Shown here in pieces: positions 28,134 to 36,038 of a DNA stretch of 64,000 nt; the first letter of the stretch is position 1, and every line of letters begins with the position of its first letter. A program made the position numbers and the translations under genes. Source of the stretch: Cyanobium sp. NS01 (GTDB lineage: Bacteria > Cyanobacteriota > Cyanobacteriia > PCC-6307 > Cyanobiaceae). The notes under the pieces are model-generated. The model did not search any database and was not told the origin of the DNA. It worked only from the letters and a program-made list of their open reading frames with translations. The stretch is from NCBI RefSeq assembly GCF_014280235.1, contig NZ_CP047940.1, positions 1,550,001 to 1,614,000 of the forward strand, in the 5' to 3' direction.

Positions 28134-28390
28134 AGGCAGCGGCCGGGATGGCGCACGCGGATGCGGCGAAAGCCCGCCGGGCCTTGCCCCTGCTCCACGC
28201 CCGTCGCCACAGCTGGCTTGGCGGGTGAAGGGCGATGGGTGGCGATCTGCAGCCCGTGCTCGCGAATCAGGCGACAGGCCAGGAAGGCGCTGGTGCGCGC
28301 CTCCTCCAGGTGGGGCGAGGCGCTCATCGCCACCAGCTTCTCGACCTTGGCCAGCGCTTTCTGCGCCGCTGCTCCAGCGTCCATCGCCAT
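28049..28390 (-). CDS. DUF2786-like protein with zinc-ribbon tail
   Basis: A 113-residue protein. N-terminal helices ALAKVEKLVAMSASPHLEEA and SAFLACRLIREHGLQI match the DUF2786 pattern found in phage and plasmid proteins. The C-terminus has CLCCGNPIAPGEWALWCRGN and HPLC, a set of four Cys that can form a zinc ribbon. Probably nucleic-acid related. First gene of a leftward pair diverging from the replication operon. Confidence 0.6.
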   Translation of the reverse strand: MAMDAGAAAQKALAKVEKLVAMSASPHLEEARTSAFLACRLIREHGLQIATHRPSPAKPAVATGVEQGQGPAGFRRIRVRHPGRCLCCGNPIAPGEWALWCRGNGLRHPLCAT

Positions 28391-28461
28391 TCAGCTCACT
28401 TGCTCAGCCTAGCGAGCCTGAGTCAGTGTCGATAGACTGGTTCGGTCCATCGAAGTCCCCC

Positions 28462-28653
28462 ATGGCTCCGCTGATGACCCCGCTCTCGGTGCAGTTCACC
28501 CCCGAGCAGCAGGCCTGGCTGGACCGGCGCACCCGCGGCGGTCTGCTGTCGCGTTCCTCGGTGATCCGCCTGATCGTGGCCGAGGCGATGGAGCGCGAAC
28601 AGCTGATCAGCGCCCAGGCACTGCAGCGCCAGGGGCTTCATGGCCAGCGCTGA
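28462..28653 (+). CDS. ribbon-helix-helix DNA-binding protein
   Basis: A 63-residue protein starting at ATG 28462. LSVQFTPEQQAWLDRRTRGG followed by LLSRSSVIRLIVAEAMERE is a typical RHH arrangement (strand, helix, GxSRSxxIR helix). It overlaps the primase-helicase gene by 14 bp and is the first gene of the rightward operon, so it probably regulates that operon. Confidence 0.65.
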   Translation: MAPLMTPLSVQFTPEQQAWLDRRTRGGLLSRSSVIRLIVAEAMEREQLISAQALQRQGLHGQR

Positions 28654-31153
28654 TCCAGCCTCCGCCCCCGCACAGGCCTGCATCGACCACGCCGCCGCCC
28701 AGCAGTTCCTCTCCCTGCTGGGCAAGAACCCTGCCAGCGCCCGGCTGCGCGCCTTCCCCCACCGCGCCAACCCCGCCAAGGGTGTGATCGGCGCCCGCAA
28801 AGGCCCCTTTGACCTCGAGCTGGCGGACCAGTGGCAGCGGGAAGGCCGCGGCGTCTACCTGGTGATCAACGACGGCGGTGACCGCAAGAACGAGATCACC
28901 GCTTGCCGTGCCCTGTTCGTGGAGTGGGACGACCGGCCGATCGCCTGGCAGCTGAGCGCCTGGCGAGAGCTGGGACTGCCCGAGCCCTCGCTGATCGTGC
29001 TCAGCGGCGGCAAGTCAGCCCACTGCTACTGGCTGCTGCACCGCCCCATCCCGCCGCAGGAGTGGGCACCGCTGCAGGCGGAGCTGATCGCCTATGCCGG
29101 CGGCGATCCCCACTGCAAGGACGCCTCGCGGGTGATGCGGCTGCCGGGCTGCTGGTACGTGGATGCCGCGGGTGAGTCCACCGCTCTGGTGGAGCTGGTG
29201 CACGTGAGCGGCCAGCGCTACGCGCCGGAGGACATCGCCCTGGCGCTGCTGCCCGATGAGTTCGCCGAACCCGCTGCAGGCACCGCACCGCAACACGAGA
29301 TTCCGCTGGAGCAGCCCAGCGAGAGCCCAGGCACTGGCATTCCGCTGCCTGAGCTGGGCGACGAGGACTTCGGGTCAACCCGGCCGCTAGAGCAGATCCG
29401 CGCTGCCCTGGCGGCCATCCCTCGCCGCGTGGCGGGCAGCAACACCTACGCCGACTACCGCAACCTTCTCTGGGGACTGATCCAGGCCTGCGAGCAGGTC
29501 GGCCACGACCGTGAGCTGGCGATCGCCCTGATGGAGGCCCACAGCCCATCGGCCAGCTGCGGCTGGGACATCCGCCAGGTGGCCAGCTCGGGCGGCGAGG
29601 AGATCAGCGCCGCCACCTTCTGGTTCCATGCCCGTCAGCACGGCTGGTTGCCGCCGCAGCCGGCCCACACCCCAAGGCCTCCTGGGGCGCAGACCACAGG
29701 CAGCCGCCGAAACCAGGGCGACACCGGCGGGCGCCATCCCGGTGGCAAGGGCAGCGAGCACAGCAGCAATGCCAGGGGCGCCAAGGGAGCTGGGTCTGGA
29801 GTTGGTCCGCAACGCTTCTCGCCTCGACCCGACACCCGGGTGCGCTGGGGAAAGGTGCACCTACCGATCAACCGCCGACTCAACGCCTTGGAACACTGCA
29901 TCCGCTCCCTGGTGGGGCGTGAGCGCAACAGCCTGCGTCGCTCCGCCCGCGTGCGCGAGGCCCATTCAGCCCTCCAACTCAAGACCGCCCTGCGGCTGCA
30001 GGAGATCGGCCAGCTGATCCTCGAGGCCCACGACCTGCGCAACGGCAACCGCTTCCGCGGTCTTGATCAGGCCGAGCGCTTGGCGATGCCGCAACCGGTT
30101 GTGGAGTGGGAGATCCCCGGCTGCATCCCGCGCCGCGACCTCTCGATCGTGGGCGGCCGGGCCAAGGTGGGCAAGACGCGGCTGGTGCATGCCCTGGCCC
30201 GCTGCCTGCTCTGCGCCGAGGACTTTCTGGGCTTCGGGGGGCCAGAGGAACCGCGGCCGGTGATCCTGGTGACCGATGACCAGGGGGACGGCGACACCGC
30301 CCAGATGCTGCAGCAGCTGGGGATCTGGGATCACCCGTTGCTGCTCTGGTCGCGCCGCTTTCGCGCCACCGAGGCCAACCTCGATGCCCTGCTGGCCTGC
30401 CTGGCCGCACATCCCGGCGCGGTGGTGATCCTCGACTCGCTGCGCTCGATCACCCGTAGCTGCTGCTTTGGCGAAAACGACCCCGAGATGGGCTCGCTGA
30501 TCTACGACCTCAAGCACCAGATCACCGATGCCGGCGGCACGTTGCTGCTGATCCACCACTGCAACAAGGCCAACGACACCACCGGTACCGAGGCCCTCTC
30601 CGGCCACAACGCCATCGCCGGCGCGGCCAACACGATTCTCACCCTGCACTACCTGGCCAAGGGCAATCGGCTGATCAAGGATTCGCCCCAGCGACGCCTG
30701 GTGCGCGAGGCCCGCTCCGGGCCGCCGGCGGATCTGGTGGTGGCGATTGACGGCAACACCGGAACCTTCGCGCGGCTCGGCACCTACGACGACCTGCAGG
30801 AGCAGCAGGAGCAGGAGAGCGATCTCGATCGCGCCGGCCAGAGGCTGCGCAAGGCCAATGAGAAGCAGCAGGAGGCCCTGCGTTACCTCCAGGCCCTGCA
30901 TGCCAGCGGTCTGGCTGGCATCGGTCTGCTGGAGCTGCTGCAGGCGATCGGCATGGCGCCGGCGGAGGCGCGCTTGAAACGGGATCTGGAGGGAGAGGCG
31001 CTGAGCACCTACAACGCGCTCGGCCGTTTCCTCAGCAAGCTCGACGGCCTGGTGACGACCACCCGGGTTGGCACGAGCGGCCAGAGCTACTACCTCCGCT
31101 ACGGCCTCAGCGATGCCGGCGCGGAGTGGCTGGCGCGTGAGTTCGATCTGTAG
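28640..31153 (+). CDS. phage PrimPol-helicase replication protein
   Basis: An 837-residue two-part replication protein. The N-terminal third resembles archaeo-eukaryotic primase/PrimPol domains: FVEWDDRP (Asp pair near residues 97-98) and VLSGGKSAHCYWLL (His near 128). The C-terminal half is a RepA/AAA_25-type hexameric helicase: Walker A SIVGGRAKVGKTRL (about 501-514) and Walker B AVVILDSLRS (about 594-603), then LLLIHHCNKANDTTG. A Gly/Ser-rich linker (about 330-400) joins them. It should synthesise primers and unwind the element's DNA. Upstream: an RHH regulator; downstream: a repeat cluster that could be the origin. Confidence 0.82.
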   Translation: MASADPASAPAQACIDHAAAQQFLSLLGKNPASARLRAFPHRANPAKGVIGARKGPFDLELADQWQREGRGVYLVINDGGDRKNEITACRALFVEWDDRPIAWQLSAWRELGLPEPSLIVLSGGKSAHCYWLLHRPIPPQEWAPLQAELIAYAGGDPHCKDASRVMRLPGCWYVDAAGESTALVELVHVSGQRYAPEDIALALLPDEFAEPAAGTAPQHEIPLEQPSESPGTGIPLPELGDEDFGSTRPLEQIRAALAAIPRRVAGSNTYADYRNLLWGLIQACEQVGHDRELAIALMEAHSPSASCGWDIRQVASSGGEEISAATFWFHARQHGWLPPQPAHTPRPPGAQTTGSRRNQGDTGGRHPGGKGSEHSSNARGAKGAGSGVGPQRFSPRPDTRVRWGKVHLPINRRLNALEHCIRSLVGRERNSLRRSARVREAHSALQLKTALRLQEIGQLILEAHDLRNGNRFRGLDQAERLAMPQPVVEWEIPGCIPRRDLSIVGGRAKVGKTRLVHALARCLLCAEDFLGFGGPEEPRPVILVTDDQGDGDTAQMLQQLGIWDHPLLLWSRRFRATEANLDALLACLAAHPGAVVILDSLRSITRSCCFGENDPEMGSLIYDLKHQITDAGGTLLLIHHCNKANDTTGTEALSGHNAIAGAANTILTLHYLAKGNRLIKDSPQRRLVREARSGPPADLVVAIDGNTGTFARLGTYDDLQEQQEQESDLDRAGQRLRKANEKQQEALRYLQALHASGLAGIGLLELLQAIGMAPAEARLKRDLEGEALSTYNALGRFLSKLDGLVTTTRVGTSGQSYYLRYGLSDAGAEWLAREFDL

Positions 31154-31161
31154 GGGGGTGC

Positions 31162-31513
31162 TTCTTTGCATTCTTTGCACTCCACTGCAGCGCAACCGAT
31201 CTGGCCGGTTGCACGGCGTGCGATCTGCCCCACACGCTTTCGATTCTTTGCTGCCATCCCGGAGCCTCAGCAACGCAACACCGCTGCTGCCAACGCTCAT
31301 CCCATGGGGGCTGAATTCATCGCTTTCTTTCCCCTGCACTGCGCCGCAAGCGTTCTCAGGGATTTCAAGGGTTCATTTCTTTGGCCACTCTTTGCCTTCT
31401 TTCAGTGGCGGGGTCTGCGGCCTGCTGGGGGCCAAAGAATGTCAAAGAATCGAAAGAATGCACCGCGCCCCAACTGGCTCAGACCCCTTGCGCCAGAAGG
31501 GAATACAAAGAAT
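31162..31513. repeat. TTCTTTG/CAAAGAA repeat cluster, candidate replication origin
   Basis: The 392-bp gap after the PrimPol-helicase gene holds tandem TTCTTTGCA at 31162 and 31171, TTCTTTGCT at 31244, TTCTTTG at 31377, CTCTTTG at 31388 and TTCTTTC at 31397, then the reverse orientation CAAAGAA at 31433, CAAAGAAT at 31443, GAAAGAAT at 31452 and CAAAGAAT at 31506. Repeats are forward in the left part and inverted in the right part. The stretch is less GC-rich than its flanks. Iteron-like arrangement beside a replication gene suggests an origin or an operator array. Confidence 0.55.
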
Positions 31514-31545
31514 CGAACGAATTTGGTGTATCACGTGAGGGTCTG

Positions 31546-32259
31546 GTGATCAGGCGTTCTCCCACCCCAACCAGCAGATCTGCTGCCGCTATTCCCAGCG
31601 ACTGGCTGACACCGATCCCAGGCCTGCGGCGCACCGATCCGGAGCACCGCTACTGGCTGGGAGATCACCTGTTCGCCGTGTCCGTCACCGGTGTGGTCGG
31701 CTCCAGCAAGAGCGACTGGGCGATGGCCCGTATCGAGGCCACCCGCCACGTCTGGGAGCCGCGAGGCCACACCGTGCACCTGGCGCTGGAGGCCCTGTTG
31801 CATAGCCGCTTTCATCCCCTGCACCAGCAACGCCAGCAGGCCAGCGAGCAGCTGCTGCATCTCCGCTCTGGCGACTACCGGGACTGGATCGAGCCCTTGC
31901 TGGCCCACCCCCACTGGCGACAGGTGACGGTGATCGCCTCCGAGCGGCCTACCTGCTGCTTGGTCCGCAACCTGGCCGGCACCTACGACACCGGCTACAT
32001 CCAGCACGCCAGTGGCCTGCGGGTGCTCGCCGACCTCAAGACCCTCTCGCGCCCAGGCTCGGGCAGCTACTGCACCCGCGCGCAGCTGGGGGGCTACATG
32101 GTGCTGGAGGCGAGCTGGGGCGTGGAGTACGACGCCGGGCAGACGATCTGGGCGCGGCCGGGTGAGACCCGCTTCTCGCCGCTGTATTCCCGCGAGGAGT
32201 GCCTGGCGGCGTGGGCAGCGGCATGGGCGGGCTACGTGAGTCGCTGTCGGCCGTGGTGA
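31546..32259 (+). CDS. PD-(D/E)XK nuclease, RecB/Cas4-like
   Basis: A 237-residue protein from GTG 31546. It has the RecB-family active-site pattern: LAGTYDTGYIQHASG (Asp), GLRVLADLKTLSR (Asp-x-Lys), and YCTRAQLGGYMVL, the QxxxY motif. An upstream His in RGHTVHLALE also fits. Likely a phage exonuclease for recombination or DNA processing. It opens the post-origin operon; the frame is open further 5' through the repeat array, but that part is not coding-like. Confidence 0.75.
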   Translation: MIRRSPTPTSRSAAAIPSDWLTPIPGLRRTDPEHRYWLGDHLFAVSVTGVVGSSKSDWAMARIEATRHVWEPRGHTVHLALEALLHSRFHPLHQQRQQASEQLLHLRSGDYRDWIEPLLAHPHWRQVTVIASERPTCCLVRNLAGTYDTGYIQHASGLRVLADLKTLSRPGSGSYCTRAQLGGYMVLEASWGVEYDAGQTIWARPGETRFSPLYSREECLAAWAAAWAGYVSRCRPW

Positions 32260-32267
32260 CCCGCTAT

Positions 32268-32285
32268 CCGAATCGTCTTATTCGG
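32268..32285. promoter_or_regulatory. short hairpin between nuclease and next gene
   Basis: CCGAAT-CGTCTT-ATTCGG, 6-bp arms, starting 9 bp after the nuclease stop and 72 bp before the next start. No U tract follows, so it could be an operator or a processing hairpin rather than a terminator. Confidence 0.4.
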
Positions 32286-32356
32286 ACTATCGAGCCGCTA
32301 TCCTGCATGGCAGGTCCTGCTGCCTGCGCCGCACGACGCTTCCCTTGTTCTCGCCC

Positions 32357-32704
32357 ATGGCTGCCAGCTCCACCACTCCTGCAGCCGCTGGCGACGGTGA
32401 TCTCGACGCGCTGCTGGATCGCATCACCGTCCTCAAAGCTGAGCAGAAGGCGATCGAGGCCGCACTGACACCGCTGCTGGAGCAGCTCAGCGGCGCCCTG
32501 GAGGCCGGTGAGCTGGATGCGAACTTCTCCCACAACGACTGCAACTTCTGCTGGTCGGCTGGGCGGATCAGCTACGTCTACCCCGAGGCACTGCAACAGC
32601 AGGAGCAGGCCCTGAAGCAGGCGCAGCGGTTGGCGGTCGCCAGTGGGACAGCTACGCAGAAGCAGGGCAAGGCGTTCTGGACGATCAAGCCGGGCCGGAG
32701 CTGA
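32357..32704 (+). CDS. hypothetical phage protein
   Basis: A 115-residue protein from ATG 32357. It begins with a low-complexity Ala/Ser/Thr segment, then a helical coiled-coil-like part (LDALLDRITVLKAEQKAIEA) and a C-terminal domain with SHNDCNFCWSAGRISYVYPE. No family recognised. Packed 3 bp before the resolvase-like gene. Confidence 0.55.
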   Translation: MAASSTTPAAAGDGDLDALLDRITVLKAEQKAIEAALTPLLEQLSGALEAGELDANFSHNDCNFCWSAGRISYVYPEALQQQEQALKQAQRLAVASGTATQKQGKAFWTIKPGRS

Positions 32705-32707
32705 GCT

Positions 32708-33112
32708 ATGGCCAATCCCCAGAAGCGCAAGGGGGATGCGGCGGAGCGGGAGGCGGCGCTCCTGCTGAGCGAGCTGCTGGGGATGACGGTGCGCCGCCGC
32801 CTGGGAGCAGGACGGACCACCAGTGCTGGCGGCGACACCGGTGATCTCGATGGCGTGCCGGGACATGTGATCCAGGTAGCCAGCTGGGCCAACACCGCCG
32901 CCGCGGCCCGCACCAAGCCCGAGGAGGCCGCGCTGCAGTCCGTCCATGCCGGTGCTCCGTTCGCTGCGACCTTGGTGCGCTTCCGTGGAGGCACCTGGCG
33001 GGTGGTGCTCACTCCCCAGCAATGGGCTGCCTACGTGAGCTGGATCCTGCGGCAGTCGCCCCAGGGGACGGCGCTCCCTGATCTGCCGCCCAGTAGTGGA
33101 GGTGGAGCTTGA
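32708..33112 (+). CDS. Holliday-junction-resolvase/VRR-like nuclease, active site incomplete
   Basis: A 134-residue protein. KRKGDAAEREAALLLSELLG and RRLGAGRTTSAGGDTGDLDG match the N-terminal part of archaeal-type Hjc resolvases (Glu, then an Asp in a GD-D loop). The expected Glu-x-Lys on the next strand reads GHVIQVASW here, so the catalytic Lys is absent or displaced. It may be a structure-specific DNA-binding protein or an inactive nuclease. Stop overlaps the small-terminase start. Confidence 0.6.
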   Translation: MANPQKRKGDAAEREAALLLSELLGMTVRRRLGAGRTTSAGGDTGDLDGVPGHVIQVASWANTAAAARTKPEEAALQSVHAGAPFAATLVRFRGGTWRVVLTPQQWAAYVSWILRQSPQGTALPDLPPSSGGGA

Positions 33113-33642
33113 GCCTCGAGCAGCCACCGACAGCGGGCGCTTGCTCAGACGCGGGCGCTGAGTCGCTGGAGGAGCTGCGTGCTGCTCCGCCCCAGCAGGA
33201 CGACGAAGGCAACCCGATCTGGCCTGCCGCCGACCCCAGCAGGCCGGTGGGCAAGGGCAACCCGCCGCGGGGCCGCCGCAGCAAAACCCACAAGCCCCGC
33301 GCCACCCATATGGAGGTGGAGACCCGCATCGCGGAGGCGCAGCTGTGGGTCGCGCAGCGGCTACCGCTGGCTGTAATCAGGGAAAAAGCCGCCCAGAACT
33401 GGGGAATCACCAACATCAAAACGGTGAGCCGTTATCTGGCACTGGCGCGGCAGCGGATGGTGGAGGAGCTGATCTCCGACCGCCGCCGCCACCAGGCCGA
33501 GCAGATCTTTGCCCTCAATGAATGCGCCAGGCGGGCGATGGACGCCGAGCAGTTCAACGCAGCGGTCGGCGCCTTCCGGGTGATTGCCGAGATCGGTGGC
33601 CTGCTGCGGGCACCGATCAAGCCGCCGGAGCCACGGGTATGA
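33109..33642 (+). CDS. terS: small terminase-like protein
   Basis: A 177-residue protein immediately before the large terminase and overlapping it by 4 bp. The N-terminus is low-complexity; the central part (LAVIREKAAQNWGITNIKTV followed by SRYLALARQRM) is a HTH-like DNA-binding region and the C-terminus is helical (oligomerisation). These features and position suggest TerS. A TTG start at 33109 overlaps the preceding stop; ATG 33310 is the next candidate but would remove the tail only. Confidence 0.65.
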   Translation: MSLEQPPTAGACSDAGAESLEELRAAPPQQDDEGNPIWPAADPSRPVGKGNPPRGRRSKTHKPRATHMEVETRIAEAQLWVAQRLPLAVIREKAAQNWGITNIKTVSRYLALARQRMVEELISDRRRHQAEQIFALNECARRAMDAEQFNAAVGAFRVIAEIGGLLRAPIKPPEPRV

Positions 33643-35282
33643 CGGCGAGTACCACCGCCACCGCGATGCCAGCACCGGTGCTCACGCCACAGGTCCCTGC
33701 AGAAGGCGGATTGCTGCTGAGCGAGCTCGACCCCTGGGGCGACGGCGGCCTGCTGCACCTCCCCACGGCCACTGCTGCCGAGCCAACGGAACCTCAGAGC
33801 CTGCGCAGCTTCATCGCCGAGGCCTACCCCCGCTACGGCTTCCACCGCTGGGCCGAGGTGCTGATCGAGCTGCTCCAGCAGGTGGCCGATGGCCAGCTGA
33901 GCCGGTTGATCGTGACCTGTCCGCCGCGGCTTGGGAAATCTCTGCTGGTATCCAAGCTGTTCCCGGCCTACTTCCTGCAGCGTTACCCGCACCTGTTCGC
34001 GGCGATCGCCTCCTACTCGGCGGAGCTGGCCTATGCCCACTCCAGAGAGGCGCGCCACTTCTACCGGGTGACCGGGCATCTGCTGGCCCGTGATTCGGCG
34101 GCGGTGGGCAACTGGCTCACCCGCCAGCGGGGCGGCTGCATCGCTGCTGGCGTGGATGGCCCATTCACCGGCAAGGGCTACAGCCTGGGAATCATCGACG
34201 ACCCCTACAAGGGCCCTGGCGATGCCGCCTCTCCGGCGCTGCGGCAGAAGCTGATCGACTGGCTGCGCTCGGTGTGGCTCACCCGCGCCGAACCGGCCTC
34301 GGTGCTGGGTCCGGATGGCAGGGAACAGCCGAACCTCTCGGCCCAGGTGGTGGTGCTCACCCGCTGGGACCACCAGGACGTGATCGGCTGGTTGCTGGAG
34401 CAGGAGCTGGGCGAGGCCCCCCAGCACTGGACCGTGCTCGATCTGCCGGCCATCGCCGAGGACCCGGCCGATCGCCCCAAGCTGCCGCCCACTTGCACCC
34501 TGATCCCCGATTGGCGCCAGCAGGGAGAAGCCCTTTGCCCTGAGCGGTTCCCCTTGCCGGAACTGATCAAAATTCGCGCCCGCCTCGGCGCCTACTGGTG
34601 GGCAGCGCTCTATCAGCAGCGGCCCAGCCCGGCGACGGGATCGATCTTCCTGAGGCAGTGGATCAGGCCCCCGTTCCCTCGGCCGGACGGCCGCCAGCGT
34701 CAGTACGCCCTGCTGGTCCTCTCGTGTGACCTGAGCTTCAAGGGGGAAGCGGAGAGCAACTACTGCGGCTTCTGCCTGGCCGGCCTGCTGGCACCACCAG
34801 CCCGCTTTGCCATCCCCCGATCAGGTGAACCTCAGGGCCCAACGGCGCCAAAGGAGCTGGAGATCGAGGTGCTCTGGGCGGCCCGGCACCGTTTTGGTCT
34901 ACCCGAGGTGATCCGCTTCCTGCTGGGCTGCCTGGAGGCCCTGGAGCAACAGGGCCTACGGCCGAATGCCGTGCTCATCGAGGACGCCGCCAACGGCCCG
35001 GCAGTGCTGCAGACGCTCAGGCGCCGCGTGCCGGGGATGCTGCCAATCACCGCCCGCGGCAGCAAGGAAACCCGCGCCCATGCCGTTGCCCCCCTGGTGG
35101 AGGCCGGGCAGATTCGCTTTCACCACCGCGCCCAGCCGCTGGTGGAGGAAGCGATCCGCTTCCCCAAGGGCAGCAAGGACTTGGTGGATGCTTTCTGCCA
35201 CGGCGCCCTGTGGCTTGAAGGCCGCTACTGGAAGGCCCAGGGCATCCAGCCGTTGGTGACACCGCTGCTGGTGAGCCGGTGA
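33639..35282 (+). CDS. terL: terminase large subunit
   Basis: DNA-packaging motor (547 aa). Walker A VTCPPRLGKSLL (about residues 92-103), Walker B YSLGIIDDPYKG (about 181-192), coupling motif region VVVLTRWDHQD. The C-terminal nuclease domain starts around LLVLSCDLSFKGE, with acidic residues at AVLIEDAANG and SKDLVDAFCHG. ATG 33639 was chosen for the 4-bp overlap with TerS. It is typical of Terminase_6/TerL from tailed phages. Confidence 0.9.
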   Translation: MTASTTATAMPAPVLTPQVPAEGGLLLSELDPWGDGGLLHLPTATAAEPTEPQSLRSFIAEAYPRYGFHRWAEVLIELLQQVADGQLSRLIVTCPPRLGKSLLVSKLFPAYFLQRYPHLFAAIASYSAELAYAHSREARHFYRVTGHLLARDSAAVGNWLTRQRGGCIAAGVDGPFTGKGYSLGIIDDPYKGPGDAASPALRQKLIDWLRSVWLTRAEPASVLGPDGREQPNLSAQVVVLTRWDHQDVIGWLLEQELGEAPQHWTVLDLPAIAEDPADRPKLPPTCTLIPDWRQQGEALCPERFPLPELIKIRARLGAYWWAALYQQRPSPATGSIFLRQWIRPPFPRPDGRQRQYALLVLSCDLSFKGEAESNYCGFCLAGLLAPPARFAIPRSGEPQGPTAPKELEIEVLWAARHRFGLPEVIRFLLGCLEALEQQGLRPNAVLIEDAANGPAVLQTLRRRVPGMLPITARGSKETRAHAVAPLVEAGQIRFHHRAQPLVEEAIRFPKGSKDLVDAFCHGALWLEGRYWKAQGIQPLVTPLLVSR

Positions 35283-35989
35283 GCGTGCCGATGGTGTCCG
35301 CAGTGCGGGAAAATCCCAAGCCTTCCGCAGTGGAGAGCCCACGCCCTGCTGTGCTGACTCCTGCTGCAGTGCAGCTGGCGCTGCCGCTCACGGTGGTGCT
35401 GGTGGGCAATGCCGCTGGGGCGGAGCGAATGCTGCAGCAAAGGCGCTACCGCCGGCCGGCGTGCCATGCCCGTGCGCAGCAGCTGGAGATCAACTGGCAG
35501 CAGCCCGTTCGACACCGGTCCCGGCCCCAGGCTGGCCAGGTTGCTCAGGCTTCCCACTGCCGGCCACGCCGTCAGCGCCCTGTGCGGCCTCATGCCGCTG
35601 CCGATGCCCTGGCGCTGCAGCACAGGGACTTGGCGGAGAAGATCGCCGGCAACTTCGCTCGGCGCACGATCCACCCCAAGGAGGATCTGCTGCAGCTGGC
35701 GATGATCGGGCTGATCAAAGCGGCGCGGCGCTATGACCCATCACGGGGTCCGTTCCGGCCCTATGGCCGCACCTACGCCAATGGGGAGATCACCCACTTC
35801 CTGCGGGACAACGGCTTCCTGCTGAAGGTTCCGCCGACCTGGCGGGAGCTGCATGCGCGGGGGCAGCGGTTGCTGACCTCAGGAGTAGATGTGGAGGAGA
35901 TGCTTGAGCGAATAGGGATCAGCCGCCTGCAGTGGATTCAGATCGTTGATGCTTGCTCAGTACGGGTGGTTGCTTTTCCTGTTGAATGA
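35279..35989 (+). CDS. phage-encoded sigma-70-like factor (region 2)
   Basis: A 236-residue protein from GTG 35279, overlapping the terL stop by 4 bp. Residues about 1-105 are Pro/Arg-rich and probably unstructured. From about 112 it shows sigma region 2: HRDLAEKIAGNFARRTIHPK, EDLLQLAMIGLIKAARRYDP and GPFRPYGRTYANGEITHFLR, then a region-3-like LKVPPTWRELHARGQ. No region 4 is visible; it ends shortly after a helix with WIQIVDACSVRVV. Likely diverts RNA polymerase to element promoters. Location between terL and portal is unusual. Confidence 0.75.
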   Translation: MSVPMVSAVRENPKPSAVESPRPAVLTPAAVQLALPLTVVLVGNAAGAERMLQQRRYRRPACHARAQQLEINWQQPVRHRSRPQAGQVAQASHCRPRRQRPVRPHAAADALALQHRDLAEKIAGNFARRTIHPKEDLLQLAMIGLIKAARRYDPSRGPFRPYGRTYANGEITHFLRDNGFLLKVPPTWRELHARGQRLLTSGVDVEEMLERIGISRLQWIQIVDACSVRVVAFPVE

Positions 35990-36038
35990 ATCTCCTTCAA
36001 CAGGTGTGTCGAGAAGCGACGGCACATGATTGCTGTTG

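Noticed and set aside
31166-31549. 127-aa rightward frame across the repeat array, overlapping the nuclease start as GTGA
   Set aside because: The stop/start overlap is suggestive, but the translation follows the TTCTTTG repeats, has no domain, and another long frame is equally open there. Treated as non-coding.
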